Shown here piece by piece: positions 1 through 11,780 of a DNA stretch of 64,000 bases. Made by a program: the position numbers and the translations under genes. The first letter of the stretch is position 1; the number at the start of each line of letters is the position of its first letter. The notes below the pieces were generated by a model. The model was not told where the DNA came from, did not search any database, and saw only the letters and a program-made list of their open reading frames with translations. The stretch spans positions 390,801 through 454,800 of the forward strand of contig NW_019091409.1 in NCBI RefSeq assembly GCF_001949145.1. The letters run 5' to 3'. This stretch comes from Acanthaster planci. Taxonomy: Eukaryota; Echinodermata; Asteroidea; Valvatida; Acanthasteridae.

Positions 1-119
1 CCAAGTTGCCCGCTCGCGTATTGTTACCTAATAATGGAATACAAATCAGTTGATCTTTAAACTTGAACCCTTTTTGGAGGAGGGGGGCTACAGTATCTCA
101 CAGCCAGTGGCATGAGTTT

Positions 120-1285
120 GTACCGCCAATTCGTAACCGTACGGATCTCTGGAAGTGCCATCCAACTTCTTCAGATACCGAGATAATTTTTCTTATTACA
201 TGTAAGTCTACTTAAAAATGTGTTTATAGTCGATTTAACGAGATAAATGATGTAGTCAAGTCGACTTCCAAATTATAGTAAGTCGACTTGGGAGATATTT
301 CATGACATTAGGCCTAAGTCTACTTTCGGAATTCCTTATGTTGACTTGGAGAGATTGTTTATGTAGTTAAGTCGACTCCCTTATTTGGCGAGACGACTTA
401 GCGAGATAACTTTAAGACTGCTTTTGGAATTTGCGATGTCAACTCGGCGAGATAATTTATGTTGTCAAGTCGACTTTACAATTGTGGGAAGACGACTTGG
501 CAAGAAAATTTATGTAGTCAATCCAAATTCCTAGTTCTGGTAGGTCGACTTGAAAAGATAATCTATGTCAGTGAGTCGACTTCCTAATTCTAGTAAGTTG
601 ACTTGGCGAGATAATCTATGTCGTCAATCCTGCTTCTAAAACTCACTGTGTGGACTTGGCGATATAAATTATGTTGCAAGTTGACTTCATAATTCTAGTT
701 AGTCAACTTGGCGAGATAATCCATGTCATGAAGTGTACAACATGCAGGCATGAACTGAGTACTCACAAGTGAATGTGACCTGCAGCGTATTTTCTCGCCA
801 AGTCGACTTGCTAGAATTTGGAAATCGGCTTGACATCAAATTTATTTCGACGAGTGGACATAATGAATTCTGAAAGTAGACTTGATGACATGAATTGTAT
901 TTCCAAGTCGACTTACAAGAATTAGGAATTCGATTTGAGTATTTAATTTATCTCACCAAGTTGACACAAGCAAAATCCGGAAGTAGACTTGACAACAAAA
1001 ATTATTTCTCCGAGATGACATACCTAGTTCTGGAAGTAGACTTGATGACATAAATTATCTCGCCAAATCGATATAGGGAACTCTGGAAGCAGGCTTGATG
1101 TCATAAAATATCTCGCGATGTCGACTTACTATACTTATGAAATCAACGTATATGTAACTACATCATTTATCTCGTTAAATCGACTAAATACGCTTTATAA
1201 GTCGATTTACAAAGATAAATTATCTCAATATCTGAACAAGTCGAATGGCACTCACAGAGCGCCGTATAACCGTTTTCAAGGAGAG
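120..1285. mobile_element. Foldback-type element: long inverted arms made of degenerate ~53-bp repeats
   Basis: From about 185 to 740 a degenerate unit recurs roughly every 53 bp, with a core like AGTCGACTTGGCGAGATAA followed by TTATGTNGTCAAGTCGACTTCC. From about 790 to 1240 the same unit recurs in reverse complement (TTATCTCGCCAAGTCGACTT). The arms pair well: 230-257 is the exact reverse complement of 1158-1185 (28 of 28). Outside the tandem part the similarity continues as a unique outer domain, about 120-230 against 1185-1285 (GGATGGCAC and GAATGGCAC blocks). A non-repeated spacer lies near 720-790. No transposase is present. Unique outer domain, tandemly repeated inner domain and central loop is the architecture of Foldback/TU-type transposons. 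Exact ends and target duplication could not be fixed. Confidence 0.75.
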
Positions 1286-3240
1286 CCAAAAGTCTATCCG
1301 AAGAGTAAAATCCAGGTTCCAAGGAAATCGCATTCAAAGTTGGTCTCTTTAGCAAGTACCGGTAAATATCTAAACGTGAGGTCGTCAGCATAACGGATGT
1401 TGACCAGGATATCATCGAAGACTGGCGGCTATTAACAACTTTGTATAAGCATTTCGCCACAAACGACAAAAGCAAGTATTTTCTGTGTAATTCCAAAGTA
1501 AACCAATTCAACTGACGCAATCTTTCCAAGCAAGGAATGTCCATTCTGCGTTACTTAAGAACAAGAATCTATGAGAATTAAGCCACTTGATTTGAAGGCG
1601 AATTCCTTGGCTGGCGGGGGGGGGTATCTGGACCGCTAACTTTGGTAATTGGTTTCCTGAGCTCCGCAAATGCACTCAAGCGGTATAAATGGGGCACAGG
1701 TTCACTGGCAGTTTAAAAAAGCAGGTAACTTGAACTTTTTACTGTACATGTACAACCTCTGGAGGATCTAGTTTGTTATGACGTCAAAACGCGATGCATT
1801 ATCCAATATGAAATGTCAGAAAAGGAATAGATGCCAGCGTGTCAAGTAGACAACATTAACGGTCCTGAACAACATCACTGGAGCGCCCTGTGGACTGAAC
1901 TACCCCGCGGGTATTTCTTCTATAATATTTTCAATGTCATTATCTGCAAAAGCCAAATATTCATGAACTGCCACCATGTGCAGCAAGGCATGAAATGGCA
2001 CAGACACTCATGGGGGCTTAGGCCAATTAATGAACTAAAGAACCTGCACAATGGGCCAGTATGTGCTGATGACGTCACACTTTGTGAAGTGCACTTAGGG
2101 CTTGCAGTCCACTGAGCTCCATGGGAACGTGCACATAGCGTCACAAAGGTCTATTAAAAATTCAAGATTTATTTCCTGGGTTGGTTGTTACTCCAAAAAT
2201 ATTCAGACCGACACTTTCTGGATACATGGTTACACTCATCTCTGAGATTCACCTAACGTGTCAATAAAAAATTACATACAAATGTTACAATTCTAATTCG
2301 GTCGAGGGATTTTTTTTTCTCAATATAATCACAGTCCTTGCCGTCACTGGGCCATTGTTAACAATAGTTCGACTAACTTTGATCGACGCATGTTAGTCGA
2401 CGATGGCTGGACTACATGTATATGCAATGTAGTTCAGTCAAATATTAGCGACCAGCCTATAGCGGTTGGTTGCGTCGTTGGTTGTCATAAACCGTTAATA
2501 ACAGAACAATGACCAGTAATAAGAAAAATGCCGGAAAAAACGAGACGTCACTCGTAAACGATCGTTTTCACTTTTATTTTTGCTATTTTGTCCTTCCTGC
2601 GGCCACTTTTTCTCTCCTGCGGCCTAATGACCTGGCAACGATTGACTAGGGTTGTTCGTAGTTCAACTTCACAGCACATGCGTTTGACACATCATGAACC
2701 AACTACTGGTAAACTAATGGTCCTTAATCGAACTTGCCCACTGACGGACGAAGCCACGAGTCTCATGACTACGTGCAGCTACGCACTCGCGTTGGCACGA
2801 CTGATAAGGCACAAAAGGACGGCGCAAATTTACAAAAAATTTGAAAGATGCCACACTTCTCTGAAAAGTATATCGTTGTCAGGGTGTCGAGTAGTGCGCC
2901 CTCACCACTTCCGTGTTCTCTCTTATCAATAGACGTCACCCTGATATTACTATTACTGAGTATTAGTTCATTTTCATAAATTATTTTGGATAGTCTGGTG
3001 CCCCGACTGCCCTTTAAATCAGCGATGTCTAGTTAAAAATATAGGCCTATTCAATTCATGTCCGCGTGATGGGATTAAAAAACGATAGTTTTCAAAATTA
3101 ATGTAAAAATCTCATCCAGAAAATATCCAGTATCACATTTTCTTTCACATCATAATGAAAATGAAAAAAAGGTTGAATGTTGATTGTTGAAGAAAACTGG
3201 AAGCAATACCTTACAGTGAGCGTTAAACGTGTAATACACG
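1286..3240. other. No gene recognised
   Basis: Short open frames near 1831-2144 and 2588-2932 have no recognisable domain, splice context or similarity to a family I know. A TTAGTCGAC-type word near 2395 recalls the neighbouring foldback unit but is isolated. Confidence 0.5.
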
Positions 3241-3250
3241 TATTAAAAAA

Positions 3251-3844
3251 ATGAAGGGCATGTTTAAATACCTTGCTTTTGCTGTACCGATTAAGGATAT
3301 CCAGGATATATATAAAAAATCGCATCGTAGCAGGAGAGTTTTTATTGGAAACGAAGAGGAAAAGACCAAGTTAGCTCTAGAGACGAAGTACTCAGGTGAC
3401 ATACCACCAACCACAGAACAGGTTACCGGTGAACCTTATCGAGTTATCATGGTATGGGCCCCGAAAAGTACTTTAAAATGGTCTCTGAGGCTAAGAACGG
3501 CTGAACATCAAGAGATGTACTATACATGTATCTGGATAACATCTTATAAAAACAAATTGGTAACAAAATCGCGTAAAAACGATTGTTTTCCCCAAAATAG
3601 AAACGTTTCTAGACATGGATTTCATGAGAACGAACTGGAGAATAATTATCATCTCGAACAAACGAACATATATCTCGTAAAAAACGAAGTTGATAAATAC
3701 ATAACTGTATTTCATGAATACGAACTTGGAAAAAATAAACTTCACTTTTTAAAAAATATGGCTCTTCAGGCTTTCGTTCATCAACCTATTACATTTAAAC
3801 TATACTTTAAAAAGTTTATAAAGGTCAGGCACAAGGGCATATGA
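3251..3844 (+). CDS. Hypothetical ORF, 197 codons, weak
   Basis: This is the longest uninterrupted frame in the left part of the window, starting at an ATG and ending at a TGA. The product is basic and rich in Lys, Asn and Tyr, with no signal peptide or membrane segment and no domain I recognise. Two related motifs, FHENELENN and FHEYELGKN, lie about 30 residues apart and reflect a local DNA repeat of about 90 bp (near 3620 and 3710). The AT-rich codon use is unlike the two confirmed genes. It may be repeat-derived chance coding. Confidence 0.2.
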   Translation: MKGMFKYLAFAVPIKDIQDIYKKSHRSRRVFIGNEEEKTKLALETKYSGDIPPTTEQVTGEPYRVIMVWAPKSTLKWSLRLRTAEHQEMYYTCIWITSYKNKLVTKSRKNDCFPQNRNVSRHGFHENELENNYHLEQTNIYLVKNEVDKYITVFHEYELGKNKLHFLKNMALQAFVHQPITFKLYFKKFIKVRHKGI

Positions 3845-6800
3845 CCATCTGCTTCACTAGGAGAAAAGGGAAGTACGCCTCATTTTGGAAGATTTTGGCC
3901 GAGGCTCCGTTCCCCAAAAAGCTTTAACGAGCCATGCATTGGCCTCGCGACGGGCGGTAAGATCACCCTGAAAAAGCCCCCCCCCCCGAAAACTTGAAGT
4001 GTAGGAAATAGCAAGTATTAAAACGACTATAAGCACACGTCAAAAAAATTAGGCAAATGTAAAATACATAAAAACAGTTTAAATTAGATTAATACAAAAC
4101 AGTAAAAATAATAACTCATAAAACTTTCGGTGTCCAAGCTCTAAAAAAAGAATACAAAATTTGCGTCAATCTAAATGGGCCCATGAATCTCGGACAGATT
4201 TCAAAATACAATCGACAATTCTTCAGCTGTTTTTTATATTTAGCTAATTGACGCGAAAACATCATAAGTGATATTTGAACTGTTTTCCTCCAATTGCAGC
4301 ACTGTGATTTTTATCATCCAAAGTTGTTTCCTATTGGGGATCAAAATGTGTTTGTCAGTGGCGCTATTCAGTGGGCCCTCTTGTACACAAAATCAACAAC
4401 GATATGTTGAGAAGCACTATATTATACATAGCAGTCATGATTCATTTTAAAATGTGTAATCTCTGTAGACTTGAAAATACAGTGAATATGAGCGCTGTTC
4501 ATACCTTTGTGCAACAATATTTTAAAAGCAAAGTAGGAACACAGAAGAAGAACAGAAAACTATACTCGAATCGCGAACAAAAATTACCTCTGTCTGCTAA
4601 GCTTGCAGCTGCTGTTCTCATTACCCCTTAATCGCATAACCTGTCAGCCGTCAGAGAGAATTTTCACGCTCGAAACCAAAAGGCGTTCACCGATGTTTTG
4701 CTGAGTAGATGTAACTTAGTACATGCACATGTAGGTCCCAAGTACAGGAAGAACAATATCAGCTCACAAAATACATCAGAAGATGATATCCACGACGGTT
4801 TTGAGGATCAAACGTTGGCAGTGATTGAAATTGGACACAAGCACGCAAATTTTGGGAAACGAATCCGTTCGACATCAGACCTGATGAACAATTTCACTTG
4901 GGTGTACCACGACCAGTAATGATTCTCATCCAATCCACAGCGCTAGCATCAAGGTTGATTTCGAGTATTGACAACATGTCCACATGCACTGGCACGCCAA
5001 TTTGTCCTTAACACTACGGGTTCACTGCAGTGTCATTAAGATCCCGTGCAGGTACACGTGAGACACGGGATAGGTTGCAATCGTGTGTTTTGCTCACATG
5101 ACATACGACGTGACAATCGCTCAACCGCGCTGCACGTGTTCGGCAACGTGAATGCGATGCCGGCCATGTACATGAATCGCGCGTGCTCACAAAGCAAAAC
5201 AAAGAGGCCGTGGCCTGACTAGACTTGATTCAAGTTCAATAAGTGCTGTAGATGTACACGTACATCGTCGCTTGATGCTTTAGCAAGTCGACACCACAAG
5301 AACCTTTCGTACATGTTCATGTACTGTACATGTACATGTACAGCGTACACGCATGCAATGCGGTGCTTGAGTTGAAAGACGGTGGAGGATTACTGGAGGC
5401 AGACAGATCCCTTTGTCGATGGTTGAACATAAAACATTCAAATTAGCAATGTTTGCAGACAGTTTCATTATCTAGTTTACAGGTTTCTGGTTTTCCCTAG
5501 TTTACGTAGGCTGTTTGTGCTTTGTTTAGTTTCTGATAAAATACACTTTTAGATTATCGATTCTATTTTTCCTAAGCGCGACCTTTATTTTTCTTTGTTG
5601 TTTACTTTAGTTTTACTTTTTCACTTTTAATGTTTTGTGTTGTTTTGTTCAGACTATCTGTTGGTGTCGTGTCAGGTTTGCGAATCGATGGACTCGATCG
5701 GATCCAGCCTCGTTTCAATTTGTGACACTTCTTTTATATGAGAAATGAGGGAGTGGACCACATTCTTAATGTATCGGCAAATGTAATTTAATTCTTGTAT
5801 AGGAGAAGACGAAATATACATGTAAGTTTGGTCTTTGACAATGAGTCATTGATTTAAAGAAATCAAAGAGGATTAATCGAAATCAAGCAAAACAGATAAA
5901 AATATTTCCAAAGCACTAATGAGAAGCGAAGAAAGTTCTAATTAAATAAGCTTGACTAGATGTTCTAGGCAAGGACGGTACCGATGTTTCTGAGGCGCTG
6001 CTTTATCGTTCCCGTCAGACTTTCGCCATATTTGATTTTAAGCGATTCTGAATAAATCCAAGCTTTACAAATCGATAAGTAAAATAAATAAACTACATTT
6101 ATATCTAGAAGATGAAAAGTTGACTTTTGCGTTAATGATTAGAGACGTTATATGCTACTGGGCTTTAAACACATCTAGCATGTCTGCAGAAGTTCGAAAA
6201 TACATCACTCGTTATTTTTGCAGGCAATGGAAAATATGAATAAGACCAAGAAGTAGTAGCCTATTTATAAAGAAGGGATATAAACAAGTAAATAAAGTTT
6301 GAGAGTATTTGAATTAAGATTAAAAATAAAATGGATTTAAACGTGACAATTACCTGTGTAGGCCTAGGCGAAGACGAAAAATACACGTAAGCTTGATCTT
6401 TGATAATGAGCGGATGGTTTAATTAAACAAATCACAGAGTTCCAGACGATGAAGGCGCTCAATTAATTTGAATTTAAATAGCCTGAAAAGATCACAGACA
6501 AAACAAGTGATAAACCAAAAATGGGAGGGATATGTTTGTACTCGTCACTGGGTTTTTGTGCATAAGACACTCATGTACAACACTGAAATGCCTCAATAAA
6601 AACCTACAACCCTCCAAATCTCCTCCGAATAAACCGAATTTAGTTTTCAACCTCCAGGACCACGCGATTGTACCGGTTTCTGATGCATAGCAATCGCATC
6701 TACCTTGAGGCAGCATCCGGCCACTCTTAACCTGCTTATTTGAAACAAACATACGCAGGAACTTTCAACAGTTGTTTGTATTGACATTTACAATTGGAAG

Positions 6801-7770
6801 GTTAGACCTGCCGCTTGAGGTGTTGTAACTGACAAATCTTACATGGTTTCTTTACGGTGGGCCTTGATATAAGGAGCAAATGACGTGCTTCGACAAAACG
6901 GTGAAGTGTATACAACCGATGTTTGACATCCCTGGGTCTTTAGGCCAAATTTACCATCAAATTACAGATCTATTGGAATATTGTAGTATTATTTCCTTTT
7001 TTTCTAGTTTAAACAAAATAAAAAAACGAGTTAATCGGATTGTGAATGGAGGAGGATGCCAAGCGACAAATATTTGACGTTGGATGTTCTGTTATTATAG
7101 TTTCTTAGATATCACCATTGTATGTTCGCATATGACTTTGTATGACAGGAATAGCCTATTTCTTTAATATAGGAGGCGTTCTTCTAAAAGCTGCTTATCA
7201 GCCTTGTTTTCATCTCCTTGTGTAATCATGACTTGTCATCTTCTCCTTGCAATTTCGAGTTCCAACCTAGGAACCCTCCAGCCTAGCCAATTTGATCACC
7301 CCCAAGGAGTAAGCCTCACAGAAACTGACCAAACATTAATTTGATTGTTATAGTTTCAGACTTTATATGTCAGTAATTCATCAGGTTCAGAATGGCTGTT
7401 GCTTATAGGAGGATGCCGTTGGAAGGCAACAAAAAGCCTTACCGTATATGGATCTGGAGGTTGGTTTCATCTCATTTACTTTTCTTCGAGAATTTATTTA
7501 TTTATTTATTTATTTATTTTTTGATCTATTTATATGAACTCAATCATTCGGAGGGAAAGTATTCTTTACAGTAGTCTTCAATGTGCGTACATAGGCCGAA
7601 CGTTTTGTTTTCATGTATGACGTCATCTGCTTATGTTATCAATTAACTGGAGGTCCACAATATCAGGAAATGTTAAGATCCCTTCAAAGGGGTAACCTCA
7701 GAAATATCGACCAAACCGCTCACTTTTCCACTTCGACTTATTCTTAGCATACGGGTACCTGTTAATGGTT
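3845..7770. other. No gene recognised; palindromic TACATGTA cluster and an ATTT repeat
   Basis: AT-rich sequence with only short frames. At about 5310-5345 overlapping TACATG/CATGTA words form a dense self-complementary cluster. At about 7493-7522 there is a simple ATTT repeat. Nothing else could be supported. Confidence 0.5.
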
Positions 7771-7805
7771 CTTGCTAAAATGGGGGAACATGGCCCTGTT
7801 GTCCT

Positions 7806-8028
7806 TTAATTAATAACTGTATGTCGACCATGATACAACATCTGACAAAGGGGCTGTCCATAAAGACCGTACATGTACCCGCGAAATGCCGACTTTTCAA
7901 ACCCCTTGTTCGCATACACATTCCACAGATCTTTTGACTTCTCAGGATACCTTGCTTTAGCATCATCAAATGCCATTGCACATCTATTGTAGTACTGACT
8001 ACTGTTACACACACGTCGCTTCGAAATT
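7806..8028 (-). CDS. Candidate terminal exon of an unknown minus-strand gene
   Basis: A polypyrimidine tract and AG (TTTATTTCCAG) end at 8029 and open a frame of 73 codons closed by TAA at 7806. The peptide looks protein-like (CAMAFDDAKARYPEKSKDLW, then NVYANKGFEKSAF and GQPLCQMLYHG), with balanced composition and two Cys. An alternative frame over the same DNA (to 7775) looks much less protein-like. I recognise no family and found no matching upstream exon, so this may be a fragment of a gene or an old duplication. Confidence 0.3.
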
Positions 8029-8454
8029 CTGGAAATAAATGACCAAAGGTTTTATATCGGTATTTCTTTATTCACGGCCCTGGAAAACATTAACTCGGCA
8101 GTTTAAAAAAAGATGTTTTTGAATAAAACAAGAAGTAACGCCTTTTTTCCATCTTATGCACGAAGTTATTTTACACGTTATGTTTAAAGCGAGGGAAATA
8201 TAATTATGTTTACTGTTTACCGAAAATGGGACACTTGGGAGACATTCCCTAGGAACGTGCCCAAACTTTACTGTACCATAATTAAATATTCCCTGATCTA
8301 ATCTGAACCAAACTTTGTATGTTTACAATTTAGACCCTAATCTATCATCTCTCAAAATTTTAACGGTAAAATTCGGCCTCCTTCTGGTAGTTGGAGCATT
8401 AGGGAGACTTTGAAATGTCTTCCAGATAAATGAGCACGTTGCCGCAACGTGCCC

Positions 8455-8572
8455 TCTCATCCGGTGTGCTGTGTTTTTTTTCCAGTCGCAAATACGTATG
8501 CAAGGGGTCTGGTTCTGCATTTGGCGGGTCCAGGGGTAAAATACGAGGGATCGAATATACAGAGGAGACTGG
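8455..8572 (+). repeat. Dispersed repeat, copy 1 (with 58197-58310)
   Basis: The run from ATCCGGTGTGCTG through TTTTTCCAGT, a CGTANG segment and a GCATTTG segment to GAGACTG recurs near 58197-58310 in the same orientation and order, with many substitutions. It explains the short open frames seen here. Family unknown. Confidence 0.5.
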
Positions 8573-8728
8573 TTTGATCCACATGTTCAACGCATAACAG
8601 CTGCACGGAAGGGGTGTGTATTTTTCAGTATTTCCTGCAAGCGCAATGCGTATATGCTAAATTACTTTGACAGAATGGCCACAACGAAGAGCAGGCGTTT
8701 TTACAAATGCCGCTGCCATTGCTAGATA

Positions 8729-9143
8729 TAGAGGGATCCCAATACGACGCTTTTAGCGTCGATCTGCGCACTTCCGCGTTTGAAAACGAGGCTGTATGTG
8801 TCAGCTTCAATTCTTAATACGACCAGACGATTGAAAGTAAGGAGTCAAGACACAAAATACATAAAGGTATTTTAAATTCAGATTTTTCAGGCTGGAAATT
8901 TTTGTGGAAGAGTCTTTCAGGATGATTCGACACGTAAACTCCAAAGAAAAATAACGACAATTGACCGCGAACTGACGTACCTGCGATGGTCGTGTATCTT
9001 GTGCAGTGGGCGTGGTTTAAACTGAAGTGGCGTCACACTTACGAACCGGATACTCCATGTACTGTGTGGACTCCGCGGGCGGGCATTAGAACCTCGGTTC
9101 TAATGCAGATGTGCGCAGACGGCGCTAATGTGAAATCCCTCTA
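8729..9143. mobile_element. MITE-like element with TA-bounded inverted termini
   Basis: The left end TAGAGGGAT matches the reverse complement of the right end ATCCCTCTA, and similarity continues inward for about 60 bp with gaps (shared TCTGCGCAC). The element begins and ends at TA, as expected for a Tc1/mariner-type target duplication. There is no coding capacity. An internal small palindrome (GAACCTCGGTTC) lies near 9090. Confidence 0.5.
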
Positions 9144-9309
9144 TTGAGCCAGATAATTACGAGTCAGTCCGCCCCTTGCCCGACTTTGGTCCGTGCGTGG
9201 GACCCAATGCTCCTCTTTTTGCCGATTCCGTACAAAGGATACGACCCACTTCGCAGGTAGGCCTACCGTATCTTCTGTGATATTGAGCCTGTACCCTTCA
9301 AAACTGACA

Positions 9310-9708
9310 CTACACAGACGGACACCGTGACCGTAACAAAATGTCCGTGAAAACCACTTCGACGGAGGCAAACGGACGTCTGCAGTAACTCGTGATCATG
9401 TGATGTGGGAATTCATCACACCAACAAAGTGAACCACAACGGCATTCACTGCGCATATATTTTCCCCAAGTGTCCTTAATTAACCAAAGGAATGTCCACA
9501 CTGCATGTAAAACAGGTATGGGCTGCGAGCATTCTATCTCAGGCTCACCGTCTACAGAGACCAATACCATCTGCTTAGCCGTTTTGATGTGCTCAGATAT
9601 CCAGACTCTGTCGCACACTTCATGTTGCAACTTAGTCGGGCAGCGTTTTCTCAAGCCGTGTAGTGCAGTTTCTGCTAATTTATGAACATTAGAATCCTGA
9701 GGTTTCAA
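9310..9708 (-). CDS. Hypothetical ORF, 132 codons, weak
   Basis: An open frame with a Cys-rich second half (SECRCGSLCWC) and a reasonably protein-like first half. No family is recognised, and no splice partners were found. It sits beside a MITE, so it may be transposon debris. Confidence 0.2.
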   Translation of the reverse strand: MKPQDSNVHKLAETALHGLRKRCPTKLQHEVCDRVWISEHIKTAKQMVLVSVDGEPEIECSQPIPVLHAVWTFLWLIKDTWGKYMRSECRCGSLCWCDEFPHHMITSYCRRPFASVEVVFTDILLRSRCPSV

Positions 9709-10257
9709 CTAAGGGGCTCGGCTCTTATCCTTTGTTTGGGTATTATAGATCTAGGGTGGGACAGTCTAATTGATAAGACTTACATGGCAGGTAACCACTC
9801 GGTAGCTCAGTCTACCACCCTGAAGAGCAGTTAGGCCGAAGGAACTACTCCTTGCAGTGGCGTAAAATAAATGATGACTTTTGTCCTGGCCATCTACACA
9901 TACATGTACCTCAGGTAGGACAGAATAAATTCTTAACTATGAACTCGCTTGAAGTAATTTCTAGAGTGTAAATTTTGAAGGGCGTATTTACCAGATAGAG
10001 AAAACAAGCAATTTTCTGACTTGAGATCAAACAAACTATTTGTGGAACCAGTTTGGGAAACCAGACTTGCAAAGCAGTATTCATTGATAGCATGTGTAAT
10101 TCCTGAAGGGACCGATACACAGTGTGACTTTATTGTCCATTACCGAACAGGTGTAAAAATTTAAAAACAGAACAAGTGTAATTAAGTGTGTTCCCATAAA
10201 AGTCCTGCACGTACCCAAGTGTAATTAAAAATGAGACGACGCTCTAACGTTGGTCTA

Positions 10258-10438
10258 CACTCTAAAAATTCCCGGGTCAGATTGACCCAGAATTGGGTCC
10301 CATTCGGCGTGACCCTTTTCTGGGTCAAAATGACTCCCCTTTTCGGTCGTATTTGACCCTTTCTGGGTCGTAATTTGACCATGCCATGCCGAATGGGACC
10401 CAATTCTGGGTCAATCTGACCCGGGAGTTTTTAGAGTG
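10258..10438. mobile_element. MITE with ~50-bp terminal inverted repeats and TA target duplication
   Basis: The left end CACTCTAAAAATTCCCGGGT and about 30 more bases are matched by the right end in reverse complement with one mismatch, so the arms are about 50 bp. TA flanks both ends (10256-10257 and 10439-10440), the mark of Tc1/mariner-type insertion. The interior is a run of GGGTC/GACCC words. The high arm identity suggests a recent copy. A decayed relative lies at about 41402-41592. Confidence 0.85.
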
Positions 10439-10441
10439 TAG

Positions 10442-11470
10442 TGGCGCAGTGGTGAGACTTTTCTGTAGTTCCAGAATTTAAAGGGAGCTGGATTTGTGTG
10501 GCTAAGGTACTCGTTCAGGTTTTATCAAAAGATTTAACATCGAGGCTGAGACAATACTTTAATTATCTTGTCCACTATTGTCACAATATTGTGATCAGTG
10601 TTTAATAAGTTAATTGAATATAAAAGTTTTGTGTGTTAATTTACTTGAGTTGACAACAGCTTGACAGGGTGAATGGTAGAGGATACTGTGTTTGAATGGT
10701 TTTTCGACGCACAAAAGCTTATTCTGGTATTTATTTGTATAAGAAAATGTATTGATATGATGAAGATTCATTACAGGCAAATTTTCGGTTTGCGTATACG
10801 GTGTGCACTGGTTTGACCCCCCCATACGCATGGTATACGCAACGGCAGCAACCCCAAGTCCCCCCTTCGTGCGCGCGTACATACTTTATGAACGGCCCCT
10901 GACCCCTATATACATGTAATTGTTATTGTCACAGGGCAGATAACGCTTTATTCATGTGAACAAGTTCACGTTGGCTTTGTATCCAAAATGTAGCGCTGTT
11001 TCTTGTGCTATTTGAAGGAATAATTTACTTTTATTGAAAGAGATGTCGGATGAAATAATTGATCAGTTTTATATTTTGAGTGTTTGAAGAGGCTAATTTA
11101 AAGCATGAGCTACAGACCATTTCTTTGACAATTGATAACAACACTTACTTAAGAACTTGGATTACCTGTGCTCTCCACTTCTGTTGCTTTTGGATGCGAA
11201 ATTCACCTTTTTGGCGTCTGCCCAGATGCTGACGTAGGTGGCTGGGGTGAAAGCTCGCTGGCTTGCGTGTTGGTTTTCGTATTCGTCGTCTGTCTAAATC
11301 TATGACAGGCTGTCACTATATGCATTCTAGCGGGCTCAAGTAGTGCAATTGAAAGGGATGAACCTGATGAATAAAGGCTAGAATCAATCAAACCAAGATC
11401 ATTAAGCAGTTCGTCTGAGTGTTGAGGATTCCTGAGGAGTACACATCCTCACCCTGAGGTGGAGTCCTGT
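10442..11470. other. No gene recognised
   Basis: Only short frames in AT-rich sequence; no splice-consistent exon or repeat could be supported. Confidence 0.4.
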
Positions 11471-11780
11471 TGTAACGTAAAAGTATGTATATCTATCGCA
11501 ACTTTACTCCGTGGCTTTTCTGGATTCGAACCCACTCGTGCTGTATGGCATGAACTTATTCAAATCACACAAGACCACATTTTCCTATTTGTTTTTTAAT
11601 AATCACAACGCGACTTAGACAACGTGGCATAATCAATATAAATAGAAAACTTAAATAGGACTATCATTAGAAAATTTACATATCATTTGCACAATTTACA
11701 TCTGTTAACCAGTTACAAAATTATAACACGTAACTTACAATCAACATCAATTTTAACCTTGTTAACATTTCATCGCATCA

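Noticed and set aside
120-1285. CRISPR-like regularly spaced repeats
   Set aside because: Units are degenerate, inverted in the second half, without constant spacers, and the genome is eukaryotic.
9795-9845. GGTAGCTCAG-like tRNA box A
   Set aside because: No cloverleaf or box B at the right distance could be drawn.
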